DNA of 64,000 bases from Cognatiyoonia sediminum. Lineage in GTDB: Bacteria; Pseudomonadota; Alphaproteobacteria; Rhodobacterales; Rhodobacteraceae. The translations under genes were made by a program, and so were the position numbers. Shown piece after piece: positions 9,901-19,728 of the stretch. The stretch covers positions 45,330 to 109,329 of the forward strand of contig NZ_FQXB01000008.1 of the NCBI RefSeq assembly GCF_900129845.1, read 5' to 3'. Within the stretch, counting starts at the first letter, position 1; every line of letters starts with the position of its first letter. Below the pieces are notes generated by a model. It searched no databases, was not told the origin of the DNA, and saw only the letters and a list, made by a program, of their open reading frames with translations.

Positions 9901-12900
9901 TGTTGAGACGCCTGAGGGGATTGTCCAAGACGTCAAACAAATCATAATTCGTCCAGTTATCGACGTTGCTGTAGACGGCCGGGTCGAGGTTGATGAGACC
10001 GATGCGGATCTCGTGGTCTTGTTATCCTCTTTCGTGGCAGTCGATGTCGTACCTCCAAATGAGACCTTATATTCGATCGACTTCACATTGGATGACCTTC
10101 CACCGGGGACGCAAGCGATTGATCGTGTTTCTGGCGATCCAGTTGGCACGTTCACTACGGATCCGACCACGGGCCTGTTAAGCTTTGAGTATCAATGGAC
10201 ACAAGGCGATCCCGGCCCCTCCCCAGCTGACGCGGAACTGGTGTTCCCGACCGACTTCTCGACTGCAAGCCCCGATCCGGATCTACCGTTGGTCGCCAAC
10301 CTTTCGATTGAGACGATCCAAGGGGGCACAATCTTAGGCCCAGAAGACTTCGACGTTGAAATCAGGATAAATTACGAAGAAGATATCACGCTCGTCGTCA
10401 ATCCCATGCCGCCATTGGCAGAGACGGACGATTTTGTCGCGGTTCGCCCGTTCGACTACTTGCAACCGGGAGCAGACGATAACGATGGGTCAGAATTCAT
10501 CGACGCTGTTTCGCTGATTTTCCCTGACCTTCCACCCGGAACCGAATACGATATCGGCGCGGGCCGTGTTGCAGCGCCGCTTCCCGCTTTCTTTGATGGC
10601 GTCGAATATCAGAACCTTATCATCTATCTGCCACCTGATTTCTCTACAGAGAACCCGGGAACAACGCTTGAGGCCCAATTCACCGCAACAACCAACGAAG
10701 GCGGGTTTGTTCAAGAGACCTTGACGATAACTCTATCTGCCGAGGGCGACCTAGACGTTACGGGACCGGGTACAATAACCCTGTCCGAGAACGACCCCGC
10801 AGGCAGCATCGATACCGATGCGACAACTGAATTGCCGCTTGAGTTCTCGCTGACGCAACTCTTTGACGCTCAAGCGAGCGACGCGGACGGTTCGGAATCC
10901 ATAGAAGAAGTCACAGTCACGTTCGATAACCTTCCGGATGATGCCCTGTATTCGGTCGATGGCGGCTTGGTCTTTAATGCTGTGCCAAGTGGTGTGTTTA
11001 CACTCGGACCTATTAGCAAAGCTGAATACGACGATCTTGTTATCCGTTTGCCTGACGATTTCTCGACCGAAAGCCCCGACAATGGACCCCTGACAGGCAC
11101 TGTCATCTTTGCCACCGATGAATCGATCGCGGCGGGCGAGACACCAACACCTGCAAACCCCAATGATGGGATTGAGCAAGTTGCCTTTGAGGTCAACGTT
11201 GATGCCGAAGGCGACATTCGGATCACCGGTCAAGACATCACGCGGATTGAAGACCTCGGTGCGCCAATCCCGCTCGAACTTGACGTTGCAATCACGGATA
11301 TTGACGGGTCAGAGCGCTTAGAAGACTTGCGGGTCACATTCACCGGCTTGCCAACCAATGGTGATACGATCCTCAGCGACGGCACAGTTCTTAACCCAGC
11401 CAACAATGTTTGGACCGGTACAGAAGCCGAGCTTTTGACATTGGCAATAGATAGTTTCCCGACTCATTTCTCCGGTCGAATTACGATGGATGTCGATGTC
11501 ACTTCCAATGAAGGAACAGCAAGCGATCAGTTCCTCCTCGACATTACGCCTGTTGCTGAGCCAGAGATTGAAGTCTCCATCGACACGGATGCCACGACGT
11601 TCCAGCTTGGGCCAAAGAACTTCTCAAACAAAGAGGACACACCCGCCCAGCTTCGGATTGAGGCGACGACGGCTGACAAAGATACGTCAGAAGCCCTCAC
11701 GATGGTGGTCGTTGAAAACATCCCGACGAATTGGCTGACGAACGGCGACGGCAACGTCGATCCGAGCAAAATCATCGAAGGCGATGGGCAAATTGCCTCG
11801 GCCAGCGTTTCAGGCACGACGCTGACAATCATGCTGAACGCAGGTGTGACTGATTTCACCGGCGTGTTCCAATTGCAGCCAGAAGCGGACCGTGACGAGG
11901 ACGTAGCGACTCTCTTGGGCGGGAATGAAATCACTGCGACGGTAACGTCTGTCGATATGGCCACCGGCCTTCCAACAGATACACAAACGGCGGCGGATTT
12001 TGTTGATCTTGATGTCGATGCAGTCGTGGATGATTTGGCCGTGAGCGGGAAAAACCGCAATACGGATGAAGACACAACAAATGTCAAACGCTTTAGACTT
12101 GGCCTTGAAGACGTAGCGCTGTCGGATACGGACGGTTCCGAATTCATCACCGGTTTGGAACTGACCATTGATGTCGCAACCCTCAGCGACAACTACGATC
12201 CCAATTTGAACAGCAATCTGCGCCTTTTCGCAGGGGGCGGAACGTCTGGGGCCATTGATATCGTGCGCGTCCCTATTCCGGGAACGAGCAGTACAAGCTT
12301 TACTCTGAGCAAGGCCGCCGGCGCGACGGATGCTGAGTTCCAAGATGCCCTAACGGAGCTGCGTATCGAGGTTCCGCAACATTTCTCAGGTGTTTTAAGC
12401 AACTCCGGGACAATCAGTTGGCAGGAAACCCAGACGGTGGACGCCCCTCCCGGTGGCGAGTTTGATATCAGCGACAACTTCGCGACGGACAGCACGTTCA
12501 CCTCGACGATAACGGTGCGCCCAATTGCTGAAGCTACGTTGGCTTTGGATGTTTTTGTGCTCGATGGCGGGGCGACTGACCCACTCGACTTCACTGACAA
12601 TGACGTGGTTGATGGCGCGCCGATGAGTGTGTCCGGCGAAGCAAAGAATGGCGAGTCCATCACGATCGCGGAAATCATGCAGCTACGAGAGTCCACTCTG
12701 GACGGGACTGGTCCGGGGACGAACCCCCCCACCCTGCCTGACGGCTCCATCAATGATCAGGTGCAAGTGTACCTTGGCCTGAATGCCTCCACACCTGACC
12801 GCGACGGATCAGAAGAGCTCGAGAATTTGGTAATCTCGAACGTGCCGACGGATTGGTATCCGACAAGCTGGCAAGGCGGAACGGTTCCTCAGTCAGAATG

Positions 12901-15900
12901 GATTTTGTTGCGGAGCCTTTCAGGTGATGCCCCAATTCTCCAAGCGGAACTCGACAAAATTCAGTCGATCCGCTTCGATCCAACAGGTCGCGTGCTTACC
13001 ATCGAATTTGTAGATGATGTTGTCGAGTTCTCAGCGTCGCTCGTATTGAAGCCAACGCCCTATGAAGACTGGGATCCAGACCAAGTTGCACCATTTGGTG
13101 TCGTGCGTCCGTTCAATGCCACTGGCAAAACCAACGGCACTTCGGAGGGAGAGTTTTTCGGTCAGGACATCACTGCCGTTGTTTCAACGCGGGATGGAAA
13201 TACAAAAACCGACGATACCGAAACGGCAGAAGTTGAAGTCAACATTGATGTCGCGCCGGTTAACAACCTTGCCGTCATCGTTGATATTTCGGTCGGCAAT
13301 GAGGCTGTCATCGACAACCTTCCCGGAGGCCCAAGCGGAATTTGGGACATAAACATCATCCTTGATCACGACGACAAAGACGGGTCAGAGATCATCACTG
13401 CGGTTGTCCTGCGCGCGATCCCAAGTGGTGTTTCCGTCTTTGTGCCTTCCGTTGTTGGTGATCCAACGAGCCCCTACGCCCCTGCCCTGATCACCCAAAT
13501 CAATCCAGATGGATCGTCGGATTGGAGTTTGCAAGACGGTGCTTGGGAAAACGTTCAATTCCGCGGTGTTCCGCTTCATCTTGCAGGTGATTTCCCGCTA
13601 CAAATCGATGCCATCACGACAGAATTTGACGGCGGCGGGACACGGGTGTCTAGCTACAACGAGATATTGCGGATCGAACCAGTTGCCGATGGCGGTAACC
13701 CTCGTGGTAACGGGTCTGGCGTTGAAGATACGCCGTTTGGCGTCAATATATCCGCAAACATCATCGACAGTGCAGCACTTCTTGTCGATCGACCAAATGA
13801 TATCTCAAAAGAGATCGTCGATCGCTTCCGCCTTGTTGATGGCGACTTTCCACGCGACTCATTCGGGCGTCCGTTCCTACTGTTTGATGGCCCTCCACAG
13901 ATTGACCCAGCCAATCCGCCTGATCTGACGGACCCTTATAATGAAACAGGCTATCTGAACTTAATTGATCCGACCGCATGGATCGATTGGTCAGTCGTAC
14001 CAAACCTGACCATGCTTGCAGGCATCGACAGTAACGAAGAACTGACCTTCCAAATCGAGGTCGAATACGTCGAAGAAATCAAACCATCCGAAGTCACAAC
14101 AAATATCGGTACGGTATCCATCGAAGTTGAAGGCGTCGCTGACACGCCAATCACCACTGCACAGCAAGAAGACCCAACGCTAACGCCAAACGGCATTGCT
14201 TTGGCGGACATTGATGCGGTCTATCGTGCGAATAGTTTTGACACCGATGGTCCAGGCGGGATCGCTCCGGGCCCCATTCAGAATTACAACCGTGTTTATG
14301 GTTATGCAGGAGATGACAGCGCACCGTTCCTTCTTAATCAGCGCCTAACCGACAATGCGCTGGAAAACGGGTTTGCTTCCTTAGCTCCAGATGAAATTTT
14401 CCAAGCCGCCGATCCGATCACAGGCATCATGACGGAGACGACCGCGATCACCGGTGGCACACCGTTTGATGGGTCAGAGACGCTTTATTACCTTATCACC
14501 GGTGTCCCTCCTGGAGGATCTTTCCTTGGAGTGACACCAGTCGACCCGACAGGCGAAACCTATCTTGTCACCGCCCAACAACTGGCAACGCTCGCCTTTG
14601 TTCCGCCTGATGTGGATGTCGTCACCTACTACGATCTGAGTTTCTATGCGATCGTCATTGAGGATGATGTAAGCCCTACGCTAATTTCCTCGACCCGAGC
14701 GCTTTTCTTAGACCCAATTTCCAATTCAGTGATTGATATCGCCGGCTTCTTGAACGCGATCGCCACCGATAGAGGTGCCGCTTTCCAAGAAGAAACGATC
14801 TCAATCGTTCTTCTCCCCGAGGACACTGGCGGAGGCGACAATTGCCCTGATGTTCCGCTCGATGTTCCGACCATTTCGCTCAAGGGTAGTGGACTAGAAG
14901 ACGAAGCGGCGGAGCTTAAGCTTCACATCGATCCAAGCGGAAACCCACAATACCAAGACATTCTTGATCTGATCAATTTGCCGACTCTTGAAGGCATCGC
15001 AATCCAAGGCGACCTTGGTATCTTGATCGACCTTCCGCCCGGATCACAAATCTCCGCTGATCCGCCGGGCTCGATCATTTATGATCCTGTTTCCGGTGGA
15101 TGGGCAATTGATCTGCAGAAATTCCTCTCCGGGAACGGGGACGGCGACACAGTTTCGTCGGGGACGATTTTCTACACCCCGCCTGCGCATGAATCGTCTC
15201 CAGTCAATCCGTTTAATCCCACTGAAACGTTTGGGCCGGTCGATCCATACGACAACCTTCCTGACCTCGAACTCTCGATGGTTCTGAACGATATCACCTG
15301 TGGTACAACGACGACCGGAACAGGCTCACTAGATATTACAATCGCGCCAGTCCTCGATCCGGCGATCATTAACGTCAGTCTGGAAAGTCAGGCACCTACT
15401 GCCGACTACCCAACGCCAGAAGACCAACCCATCGACCTGAACATTAGCGTAAGCAGTCCGGACGGAGGAGAGCGGATTGTACCGGGAAGTTCCGTTGTCA
15501 TTACGATAAACGGAACTCATATCGGGGGTCCGCTCTCGTTACTCGATCAAACGTTGGGATTGGAACAAAGCGGTCTTTATGATGCGGGTGGCAAAATCAT
15601 CGATGATGGGCGCCTTCAGATCATCGGCGGAGATTACGTCTACACCCTTGATCAGGCCGACCTTGCCGGTCTCTATATTATCCCCAAAAATCACATTCAT
15701 GGCGAACTGACGGTTAGCGTTGCGGTGCAAACTGAAGACATTGATCTGGCACCTCAAACATGGACAGGAAGCGGAAGTATCGAAATCGACGCAATTGCAG
15801 ATGAACCGGTTGTCGATATTGATGAAACGCTTCTCGATCCTGAAACCGGATTGCCTATTGCCGTTCTCAACGACAACGGTACTCCTGACGATGTAACGGA

Positions 15901-18412
15901 TGATTTCGTGGTCGTGACGGCCATCGAAGATCAAAGGATTTTCCTTCAACAAATCGCGCCGGCCTTTACCCCTGACATGGACGGGTCCGAATTTCTATCA
16001 GCCGTATTTATCCCTGATCCAAATCTCGAGATTGGCGCGACAAGACCGCTGACGTCCATCATCGACAACGGTGACGGAACATTTACCATCGCGCTAGAAG
16101 ACTTCGACAAAATCTGGCTCAAGTTGAAGGACGAACACGCGCGCACACCCGACAATCTTGATCCGACTGTGCCTAGTCAGGTTGAAGTCGACATTCGATT
16201 GATCAGCTATGAGCTGCCGAATGGCGATGAGTTCGAATTTGATAGTAAGTTCTTTATTCAGGTTCGCCCTGATGCAGATAAGCCGGAATTGGTTGCGAGT
16301 GTTACTCCGACCACCGGCGTTGAAGACCAACCACAACCTTATGAAATTGTTATAACCGGTAACACGCCTGATCCGCACGAGGCCATGCAGTTCGAGGTCG
16401 CTATTCAAATTCCGAGTGGTGGATTTGACCCGGCAAATCTTCCTGTGTTTGAATTGGACGGCACACCGCTTACCTTACAGTTCTCAAATCCAGCCGATCC
16501 AGATGATCCGTATGGCGGTGTTCCTCATGCCTTTGTTGTCCTCGATGGCCAACAAAACGTTTCTGTTCCGGGAGTAGACACATTTATTCCAAATGGGCAG
16601 CTGACTTTCATTCCACCACAGGATTTCGGTGGTGATACTGCCTCTTTAAAAGTCACAGCGATCACGATCGACGATGTCCCTGCCCCGTGGAGCGGCGATG
16701 GCTACATTGATAACGAACGGTCCGATGTTCTTGAATTGACACTCGACATCGCTGTCTCGCCTGACCTCGACTTTGACCTCAGAAACCCGACCGTCTCCAT
16801 CGATGAAACTGATGCGCCGCTCGATTACACACCGACGACGGACATCGACATTGATCTGACGGATCAGGATGGCTCCGAGACTATCGAGATCATTTATGAG
16901 CTCGATAATGTTCCAGATGGGACGAGCTACACGATCGGCGGCACGACAACGCCGGTCCCCGCAGGGCCGCTTAGCATCACGCTCACATCCGTTGCTGATT
17001 TCAACGATCTGACGATCACGTTCCCTGCTGATTTCGCGACGGACAGCGGTGTCATCAATGGAACGGTCTCGGCAACGACCAACGAAGGTGGCAATGCGGG
17101 TGGCGCGTTTACGCTCGAAATCAACGGAACGTCAGATTTGGACGTGACGGTCACTACGACGGCATCAACCGAAACAGGTGCTGCATTGGTCATTCCTTTG
17201 GGAATCGACGCGACAATCAACGACAATACACCAACAGCCTACGAGTTCCTTGAGACTGTAGAGATTGCGTTCGACGCGCCACTGCCTGCGGGCACCATCG
17301 CCTCAGCTGGAACGATTGCGCCAGATGGATCGTCATTGCTTCTTGAGCGGAATGGTGCAGCGCCGGCAGTGTTCGTCCCTACGGTCGCGGCCCTGACCCT
17401 GACAATACCGCCGGGTTTTGCTGACGATATTGTCGCCGATATCACTGTGACCTCAACTCACGACACGCAAGTCTTCACCGATCAAACCTACTCGATCAAC
17501 GGAGCACCCGACATCGTCGCACCTCCGATCGATATCGTATCAACCACGACGACAACGGTCCTGACGTTTGCCGAGTTGACGGCAACGGCGACCGATCCAG
17601 ATACGCCTCTCATTGTGGAAAACGTATCTTCTGACGATCCCGCAATAAGCTCAATCGTCGTCGATCAAGGCGCCAAAACCGTTACAATCGACGTCGCCGC
17701 TGGGTATGATGCGACTTCCATCCTGACATACGACATAGTCGATAGCGGGGTCGGACCTGCCCGAACGACAACCACTGCAAATCTCGATATTGATACCCTG
17801 CAAATGGTATCAACCGGCCAGCAAGTCGGAGCCGATGGCATCACCAGAGAAGTCATGTCCAATGTGGCTGGTACAGTCGGAGGGACCGACTTTGCCAAAG
17901 GGACGGCGGATGCAGATTTGGTGACGCACACGGGCGCACCGGATAGTTACATCGACATAGCCGGTTTCCGCATGGAAGGAGGCAACGACCTTGTTGATCT
18001 CTCTGCCGCGAGCAACGGGTTTGATGTTGATCTTGGCGCAGGTGACGACATTGCTATCGGATCGTCTGGAGATGACATATTGACCGGCGGAATTGGGGCG
18101 GATCAACTCACTGGCGGCGCCGGATTCGATACGCTTCAGGGCGGCCTAGGTGATGATACCTTTATCCTAGATGCGCTACCGTCCGTGGCTGACGTGATCA
18201 CAGACTATGGAACTGGTGCAGATCAGATCGACATATCTGCGCTCGTCAATGGTGTAGCAACAGTTACTGACGCAGAAGCTGACTATAACCCACTGACCGG
18301 AACTCTCGATGTATTGGGTGCCCAAGCGTATCTAATCCAAGGCCTACCGCCCTCGGTGGAAGTCATTTTTGAGAATGCGAGTGGAGTAGCCGAAGTTGCG
18401 ACGCTGACCTAA
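6971..18412 (+). CDS. Giant secreted repeat protein with RTX C-terminus (putative type I-secreted adhesin)
   Basis: 3813 residues in one open frame. Residues 1-130 form a distinct N-terminal domain without repeats; a proline/glycine-rich linker follows. From about residue 170 to 3600 runs a long array of beta-sandwich-like modules of roughly 120-150 residues, many sharing DxDGSE near the start, an LPPGT turn and a (F/L)PxDFST strand near the end. Residues about 3660-3735 hold calcium-binding RTX nonapeptides (GAGDDIAIG, SGDDILTGG, GADQLTGGA, GFDTLQGGL, GDDTFILD), then a C-terminal stretch with the hydrophobic, acidic character of a type I secretion signal. The whole is strongly acidic. This plan is that of LapA/Bap-like cell-surface adhesins. 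No TAAG-type LapG cleavage site was seen in the N-terminal region and no LapD/LapG genes are nearby. The stop codon overlaps that of the convergent HlyD gene (CTAA). Confidence 0.88.
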   Translation: MADGSINWLTNQSLKQVDVSQLVEAARSGADVPGVTFVDVSGIVAFSVPEGFNVSWPLILGNDLILVQPDGTLLVLGDAMGENLVLLVDGFRIPVTRYNDLALHEETWQSLDDVEQVTLLELSGGTQTGIGGSGEEEIVTVGDPLVGLAINPLLPPVDYEFPEYERRETGNDGGIGPPDVDFDITGEAVLAETDAALVFRPDDFVDIVAGGFEDGERITDVTITIENLPIGTTSNFGTFTNSNGLLTFEFNGTVEEFANLEILFPKDFSTDNRNDGPNGTDISGDLIVSISANSNFGQGTSTDIPLTITVEGDVEIQGSGVVADIETDAPIDIKISDALNPVATDADGSESITGVTLTLFPLPPGTLISLTGAEADFAAVGPNFVFQGSLAEYEEIVVRLPRDFSTENPPTQLGGTLTAVTDENGMASRDFTIEIEATPDIVIIADSPLMAMEDTAGPDGSGVLIDPMIDVRVEDIDGSEDNTIVSIEFANLPPGTTFSRGIFQEASVFWRGTLDDANNLTFQLPGDFSGSVSWTIRATNLEGEEDASQELVVTPKGDVDIDVDPIVVAETDAPFTINPSSEWVVSISDLDPGLPLEALTEVTLTLRDLPPGVTTSAAFPGFPDGTPSITYDPVNGGDFTFIGTGEQYEQLRIAFPQDFSTAVLDGSDNLIQESIVGEISGVSTEGSNGPVPVELIITPEGDVEIDVLTPDNLEETDAALTFTLGDYLDPKVTDLDSLLSAPAPRYEIFESLELIITGLPNDPLGRFDLASFSGLPAGASLTYDPSGTGPGTLTATFTGRDAADLFSAVTVTVPPDFSTANRSDLAPGETALPIQITINVVTNEDQISGDDTAIDGEATATAEVNIDFTHDINLDVGDTVIADEDGGIPNVSVGVTVDLGLSISVDDTDDSEDQENTSAPFGSQVMIQFSQVVGGLSANRGAVDPLTGEWTGSVDDANNLQLRYPGDYSGTTLAQVTVETPEGIVQDVKQIIIRPVIDVAVDGRVEVDETDADLVVLLSSFVAVDVVPPNETLYSIDFTLDDLPPGTQAIDRVSGDPVGTFTTDPTTGLLSFEYQWTQGDPGPSPADAELVFPTDFSTASPDPDLPLVANLSIETIQGGTILGPEDFDVEIRINYEEDITLVVNPMPPLAETDDFVAVRPFDYLQPGADDNDGSEFIDAVSLIFPDLPPGTEYDIGAGRVAAPLPAFFDGVEYQNLIIYLPPDFSTENPGTTLEAQFTATTNEGGFVQETLTITLSAEGDLDVTGPGTITLSENDPAGSIDTDATTELPLEFSLTQLFDAQASDADGSESIEEVTVTFDNLPDDALYSVDGGLVFNAVPSGVFTLGPISKAEYDDLVIRLPDDFSTESPDNGPLTGTVIFATDESIAAGETPTPANPNDGIEQVAFEVNVDAEGDIRITGQDITRIEDLGAPIPLELDVAITDIDGSERLEDLRVTFTGLPTNGDTILSDGTVLNPANNVWTGTEAELLTLAIDSFPTHFSGRITMDVDVTSNEGTASDQFLLDITPVAEPEIEVSIDTDATTFQLGPKNFSNKEDTPAQLRIEATTADKDTSEALTMVVVENIPTNWLTNGDGNVDPSKIIEGDGQIASASVSGTTLTIMLNAGVTDFTGVFQLQPEADRDEDVATLLGGNEITATVTSVDMATGLPTDTQTAADFVDLDVDAVVDDLAVSGKNRNTDEDTTNVKRFRLGLEDVALSDTDGSEFITGLELTIDVATLSDNYDPNLNSNLRLFAGGGTSGAIDIVRVPIPGTSSTSFTLSKAAGATDAEFQDALTELRIEVPQHFSGVLSNSGTISWQETQTVDAPPGGEFDISDNFATDSTFTSTITVRPIAEATLALDVFVLDGGATDPLDFTDNDVVDGAPMSVSGEAKNGESITIAEIMQLRESTLDGTGPGTNPPTLPDGSINDQVQVYLGLNASTPDRDGSEELENLVISNVPTDWYPTSWQGGTVPQSEWILLRSLSGDAPILQAELDKIQSIRFDPTGRVLTIEFVDDVVEFSASLVLKPTPYEDWDPDQVAPFGVVRPFNATGKTNGTSEGEFFGQDITAVVSTRDGNTKTDDTETAEVEVNIDVAPVNNLAVIVDISVGNEAVIDNLPGGPSGIWDINIILDHDDKDGSEIITAVVLRAIPSGVSVFVPSVVGDPTSPYAPALITQINPDGSSDWSLQDGAWENVQFRGVPLHLAGDFPLQIDAITTEFDGGGTRVSSYNEILRIEPVADGGNPRGNGSGVEDTPFGVNISANIIDSAALLVDRPNDISKEIVDRFRLVDGDFPRDSFGRPFLLFDGPPQIDPANPPDLTDPYNETGYLNLIDPTAWIDWSVVPNLTMLAGIDSNEELTFQIEVEYVEEIKPSEVTTNIGTVSIEVEGVADTPITTAQQEDPTLTPNGIALADIDAVYRANSFDTDGPGGIAPGPIQNYNRVYGYAGDDSAPFLLNQRLTDNALENGFASLAPDEIFQAADPITGIMTETTAITGGTPFDGSETLYYLITGVPPGGSFLGVTPVDPTGETYLVTAQQLATLAFVPPDVDVVTYYDLSFYAIVIEDDVSPTLISSTRALFLDPISNSVIDIAGFLNAIATDRGAAFQEETISIVLLPEDTGGGDNCPDVPLDVPTISLKGSGLEDEAAELKLHIDPSGNPQYQDILDLINLPTLEGIAIQGDLGILIDLPPGSQISADPPGSIIYDPVSGGWAIDLQKFLSGNGDGDTVSSGTIFYTPPAHESSPVNPFNPTETFGPVDPYDNLPDLELSMVLNDITCGTTTTGTGSLDITIAPVLDPAIINVSLESQAPTADYPTPEDQPIDLNISVSSPDGGERIVPGSSVVITINGTHIGGPLSLLDQTLGLEQSGLYDAGGKIIDDGRLQIIGGDYVYTLDQADLAGLYIIPKNHIHGELTVSVAVQTEDIDLAPQTWTGSGSIEIDAIADEPVVDIDETLLDPETGLPIAVLNDNGTPDDVTDDFVVVTAIEDQRIFLQQIAPAFTPDMDGSEFLSAVFIPDPNLEIGATRPLTSIIDNGDGTFTIALEDFDKIWLKLKDEHARTPDNLDPTVPSQVEVDIRLISYELPNGDEFEFDSKFFIQVRPDADKPELVASVTPTTGVEDQPQPYEIVITGNTPDPHEAMQFEVAIQIPSGGFDPANLPVFELDGTPLTLQFSNPADPDDPYGGVPHAFVVLDGQQNVSVPGVDTFIPNGQLTFIPPQDFGGDTASLKVTAITIDDVPAPWSGDGYIDNERSDVLELTLDIAVSPDLDFDLRNPTVSIDETDAPLDYTPTTDIDIDLTDQDGSETIEIIYELDNVPDGTSYTIGGTTTPVPAGPLSITLTSVADFNDLTITFPADFATDSGVINGTVSATTNEGGNAGGAFTLEINGTSDLDVTVTTTASTETGAALVIPLGIDATINDNTPTAYEFLETVEIAFDAPLPAGTIASAGTIAPDGSSLLLERNGAAPAVFVPTVAALTLTIPPGFADDIVADITVTSTHDTQVFTDQTYSINGAPDIVAPPIDIVSTTTTTVLTFAELTATATDPDTPLIVENVSSDDPAISSIVVDQGAKTVTIDVAAGYDATSILTYDIVDSGVGPARTTTTANLDIDTLQMVSTGQQVGADGITREVMSNVAGTVGGTDFAKGTADADLVTHTGAPDSYIDIAGFRMEGGNDLVDLSAASNGFDVDLGAGDDIAIGSSGDDILTGGIGADQLTGGAGFDTLQGGLGDDTFILDALPSVADVITDYGTGADQIDISALVNGVATVTDAEADYNPLTGTLDVLGAQAYLIQGLPPSVEVIFENASGVAEVATLT
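7480..17530 (+). repeat. Array of degenerate ~120-150-residue Ig/cadherin-like modules
   Basis: Within the giant gene, the strand motif (F/L)PxDFS(T/G) recurs at about residues 267, 402, 526, 657, 815, 966, 1094, 1222, 1362 and 1498, spaced 120-155 residues apart, and again in a weaker form near 3350. The calcium-type DxDGSE motif recurs at least ten times, mostly 50-80 residues before the strand motif. Modules between about residues 1500 and 3300 are more divergent. The repeats are diverged at DNA level, so recent expansion is unlikely. Confidence 0.75.
17950..18180 (+). repeat. RTX calcium-binding nonapeptide block
   Basis: Codes for about five GGxGxDxxx-type nonapeptides in tandem close to the C-terminus of the giant protein. 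The block is short compared with toxins, as is usual for large RTX adhesins; it folds on calcium binding outside the cell and marks type I secretion substrates. Confidence 0.85.
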
Positions 18413-19728
18413 CGCTCGCGCAACGCCTCATATTGGGCTTTGCGCAATGGCTTTAGAATGTAGTCGAGAACCGTTCGTTCACCGGTCAGGATGTCGACGG
18501 ACGCAACCATCCCCGGTTTGATCTGATGCAATTCACCATCCCGTTCTAGCGTGTTCGCTTCTGTCTCAACAATGATCGGGAAATAGGTTGTACCAGTCGC
18601 TTCATCCTGTTCCGCATCCGCGCCAATCCGTACGACGCGTCCATCAAGCGCACCATAGATCGTGAAGTCAAAGGCGGTGAGTTTAACCCGCGCCGGCAAA
18701 TCCTCTCGGATGAAAGCGATGTCTTCAGGGCGCAGGCGTGCTTCGACCTCCAGAAGATCGCCCTCAGGTACAATGCGCGCCACTTCTTCGCCCGGAGCAA
18801 CGACCGATCCCAACGTGTTAACGTTGAGCACAGATACAATGCCATCCACTGGTGCGCGCAGGCTGGTCCGCTCGACAACATCGCTCGCCCGCTTCAGCGA
18901 CTCCTCAATCACGCTCACTTCAGCCAACGCATCGGCGCGTTCTGAATTGATGTCGGCGCGGCGGTTCAACCGAAGCTCTTCAATTCGCGCTTCGGCTTCG
19001 GCCAGCGCCGAAGTCGCCTGCGCCAACCGCCCAGACAAGCCATCGCGTTCTTGCCGCTTTACAGTCCGTTCGCGTTCAATCGGAATAATCTGGGCCCTTG
19101 GAACGACGCCAGAGTCGCTCCGAAGTTGGATTTCTTCATCGAGCAAAGCCAGCGATTCATCGACGCGGGAAATGGCGTTTGTGATCTCTTCGATTTCCTG
19201 CCGTCGCTGCGTGGCTTGAGTTTCGAGAACTGTCGTCTGGCTCAAATCCGCGGCGCGGCGGCTGTCAAATAGGGCCACTTCTCGTAAAGCCACTGGATCA
19301 TCTGCGGCCAATCCGAGTGATGAAAAATCAACCGTGTCGGCGCCCGCTAATTCCGCCTCAAGCCGCAAGGCGCGCGCGGCCAAAGATGTCCCCCGCGCCT
19401 CTAACTCACCAAGACTTGCCGCTGCACTGGTGTCATCAATGCGTACGATTTCATCTCCGGCCGAGACCGTATCGCCTTCGCTTACCGAAATCGCGCGGAC
19501 AATCCCACCCTCAAGACTTTCAACACCGCGCGCTCTGCCTGACGGGACGACAACACCATCAGCGCGCGCCACTTCTTCGATGCGGGCCCAACTTGCCCAC
19601 GCGACAAAGGAACACACCGCAACCAAAAGAACCAATAGTGCCAGAGTGAGCGCCCAAGATGTTTTCCCCAAACGCGCTGCGTCCGGTCCCTGAGCAAACT
19701 CTCTCAATTCCCAATCAGAGCCAGCCAC
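18409..19728 (-). CDS. HlyD-family periplasmic adaptor of type I secretion system
   Basis: 439 residues with a GTG start overlapping the ABC gene's TAG by one base. One N-terminal membrane helix (about residues 25-48, LTLALLVLLVAVCSFVAWA), a biotinyl-lipoyl-like half around GGIVRAISVSEGDTVSAGD, a long alpha-helical coiled-coil hairpin (about residues 110-270, rich in E, R, L), the second lipoyl half with SLRAPVDGIV, and a beta-barrel domain to the end with IKPGMVASVDI. It bridges the inner-membrane ABC pump to TolC. Its stop overlaps that of the convergent giant gene, so the secretion operon and its likely cargo are placed tail to tail. Confidence 0.92.
   Translation of the reverse strand: MAGSDWELREFAQGPDAARLGKTSWALTLALLVLLVAVCSFVAWASWARIEEVARADGVVVPSGRARGVESLEGGIVRAISVSEGDTVSAGDEIVRIDDTSAAASLGELEARGTSLAARALRLEAELAGADTVDFSSLGLAADDPVALREVALFDSRRAADLSQTTVLETQATQRRQEIEEITNAISRVDESLALLDEEIQLRSDSGVVPRAQIIPIERERTVKRQERDGLSGRLAQATSALAEAEARIEELRLNRRADINSERADALAEVSVIEESLKRASDVVERTSLRAPVDGIVSVLNVNTLGSVVAPGEEVARIVPEGDLLEVEARLRPEDIAFIREDLPARVKLTAFDFTIYGALDGRVVRIGADAEQDEATGTTYFPIIVETEANTLERDGELHQIKPGMVASVDILTGERTVLDYILKPLRKAQYEALRER

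Noticed and set aside
7444..12753. Several minus-strand frames of 90-250 codons opposite the giant repeat gene
   Set aside because: Ser/Thr/Pro-rich shadow translations caused by codon bias of the acidic repeats; no start signals or motifs.
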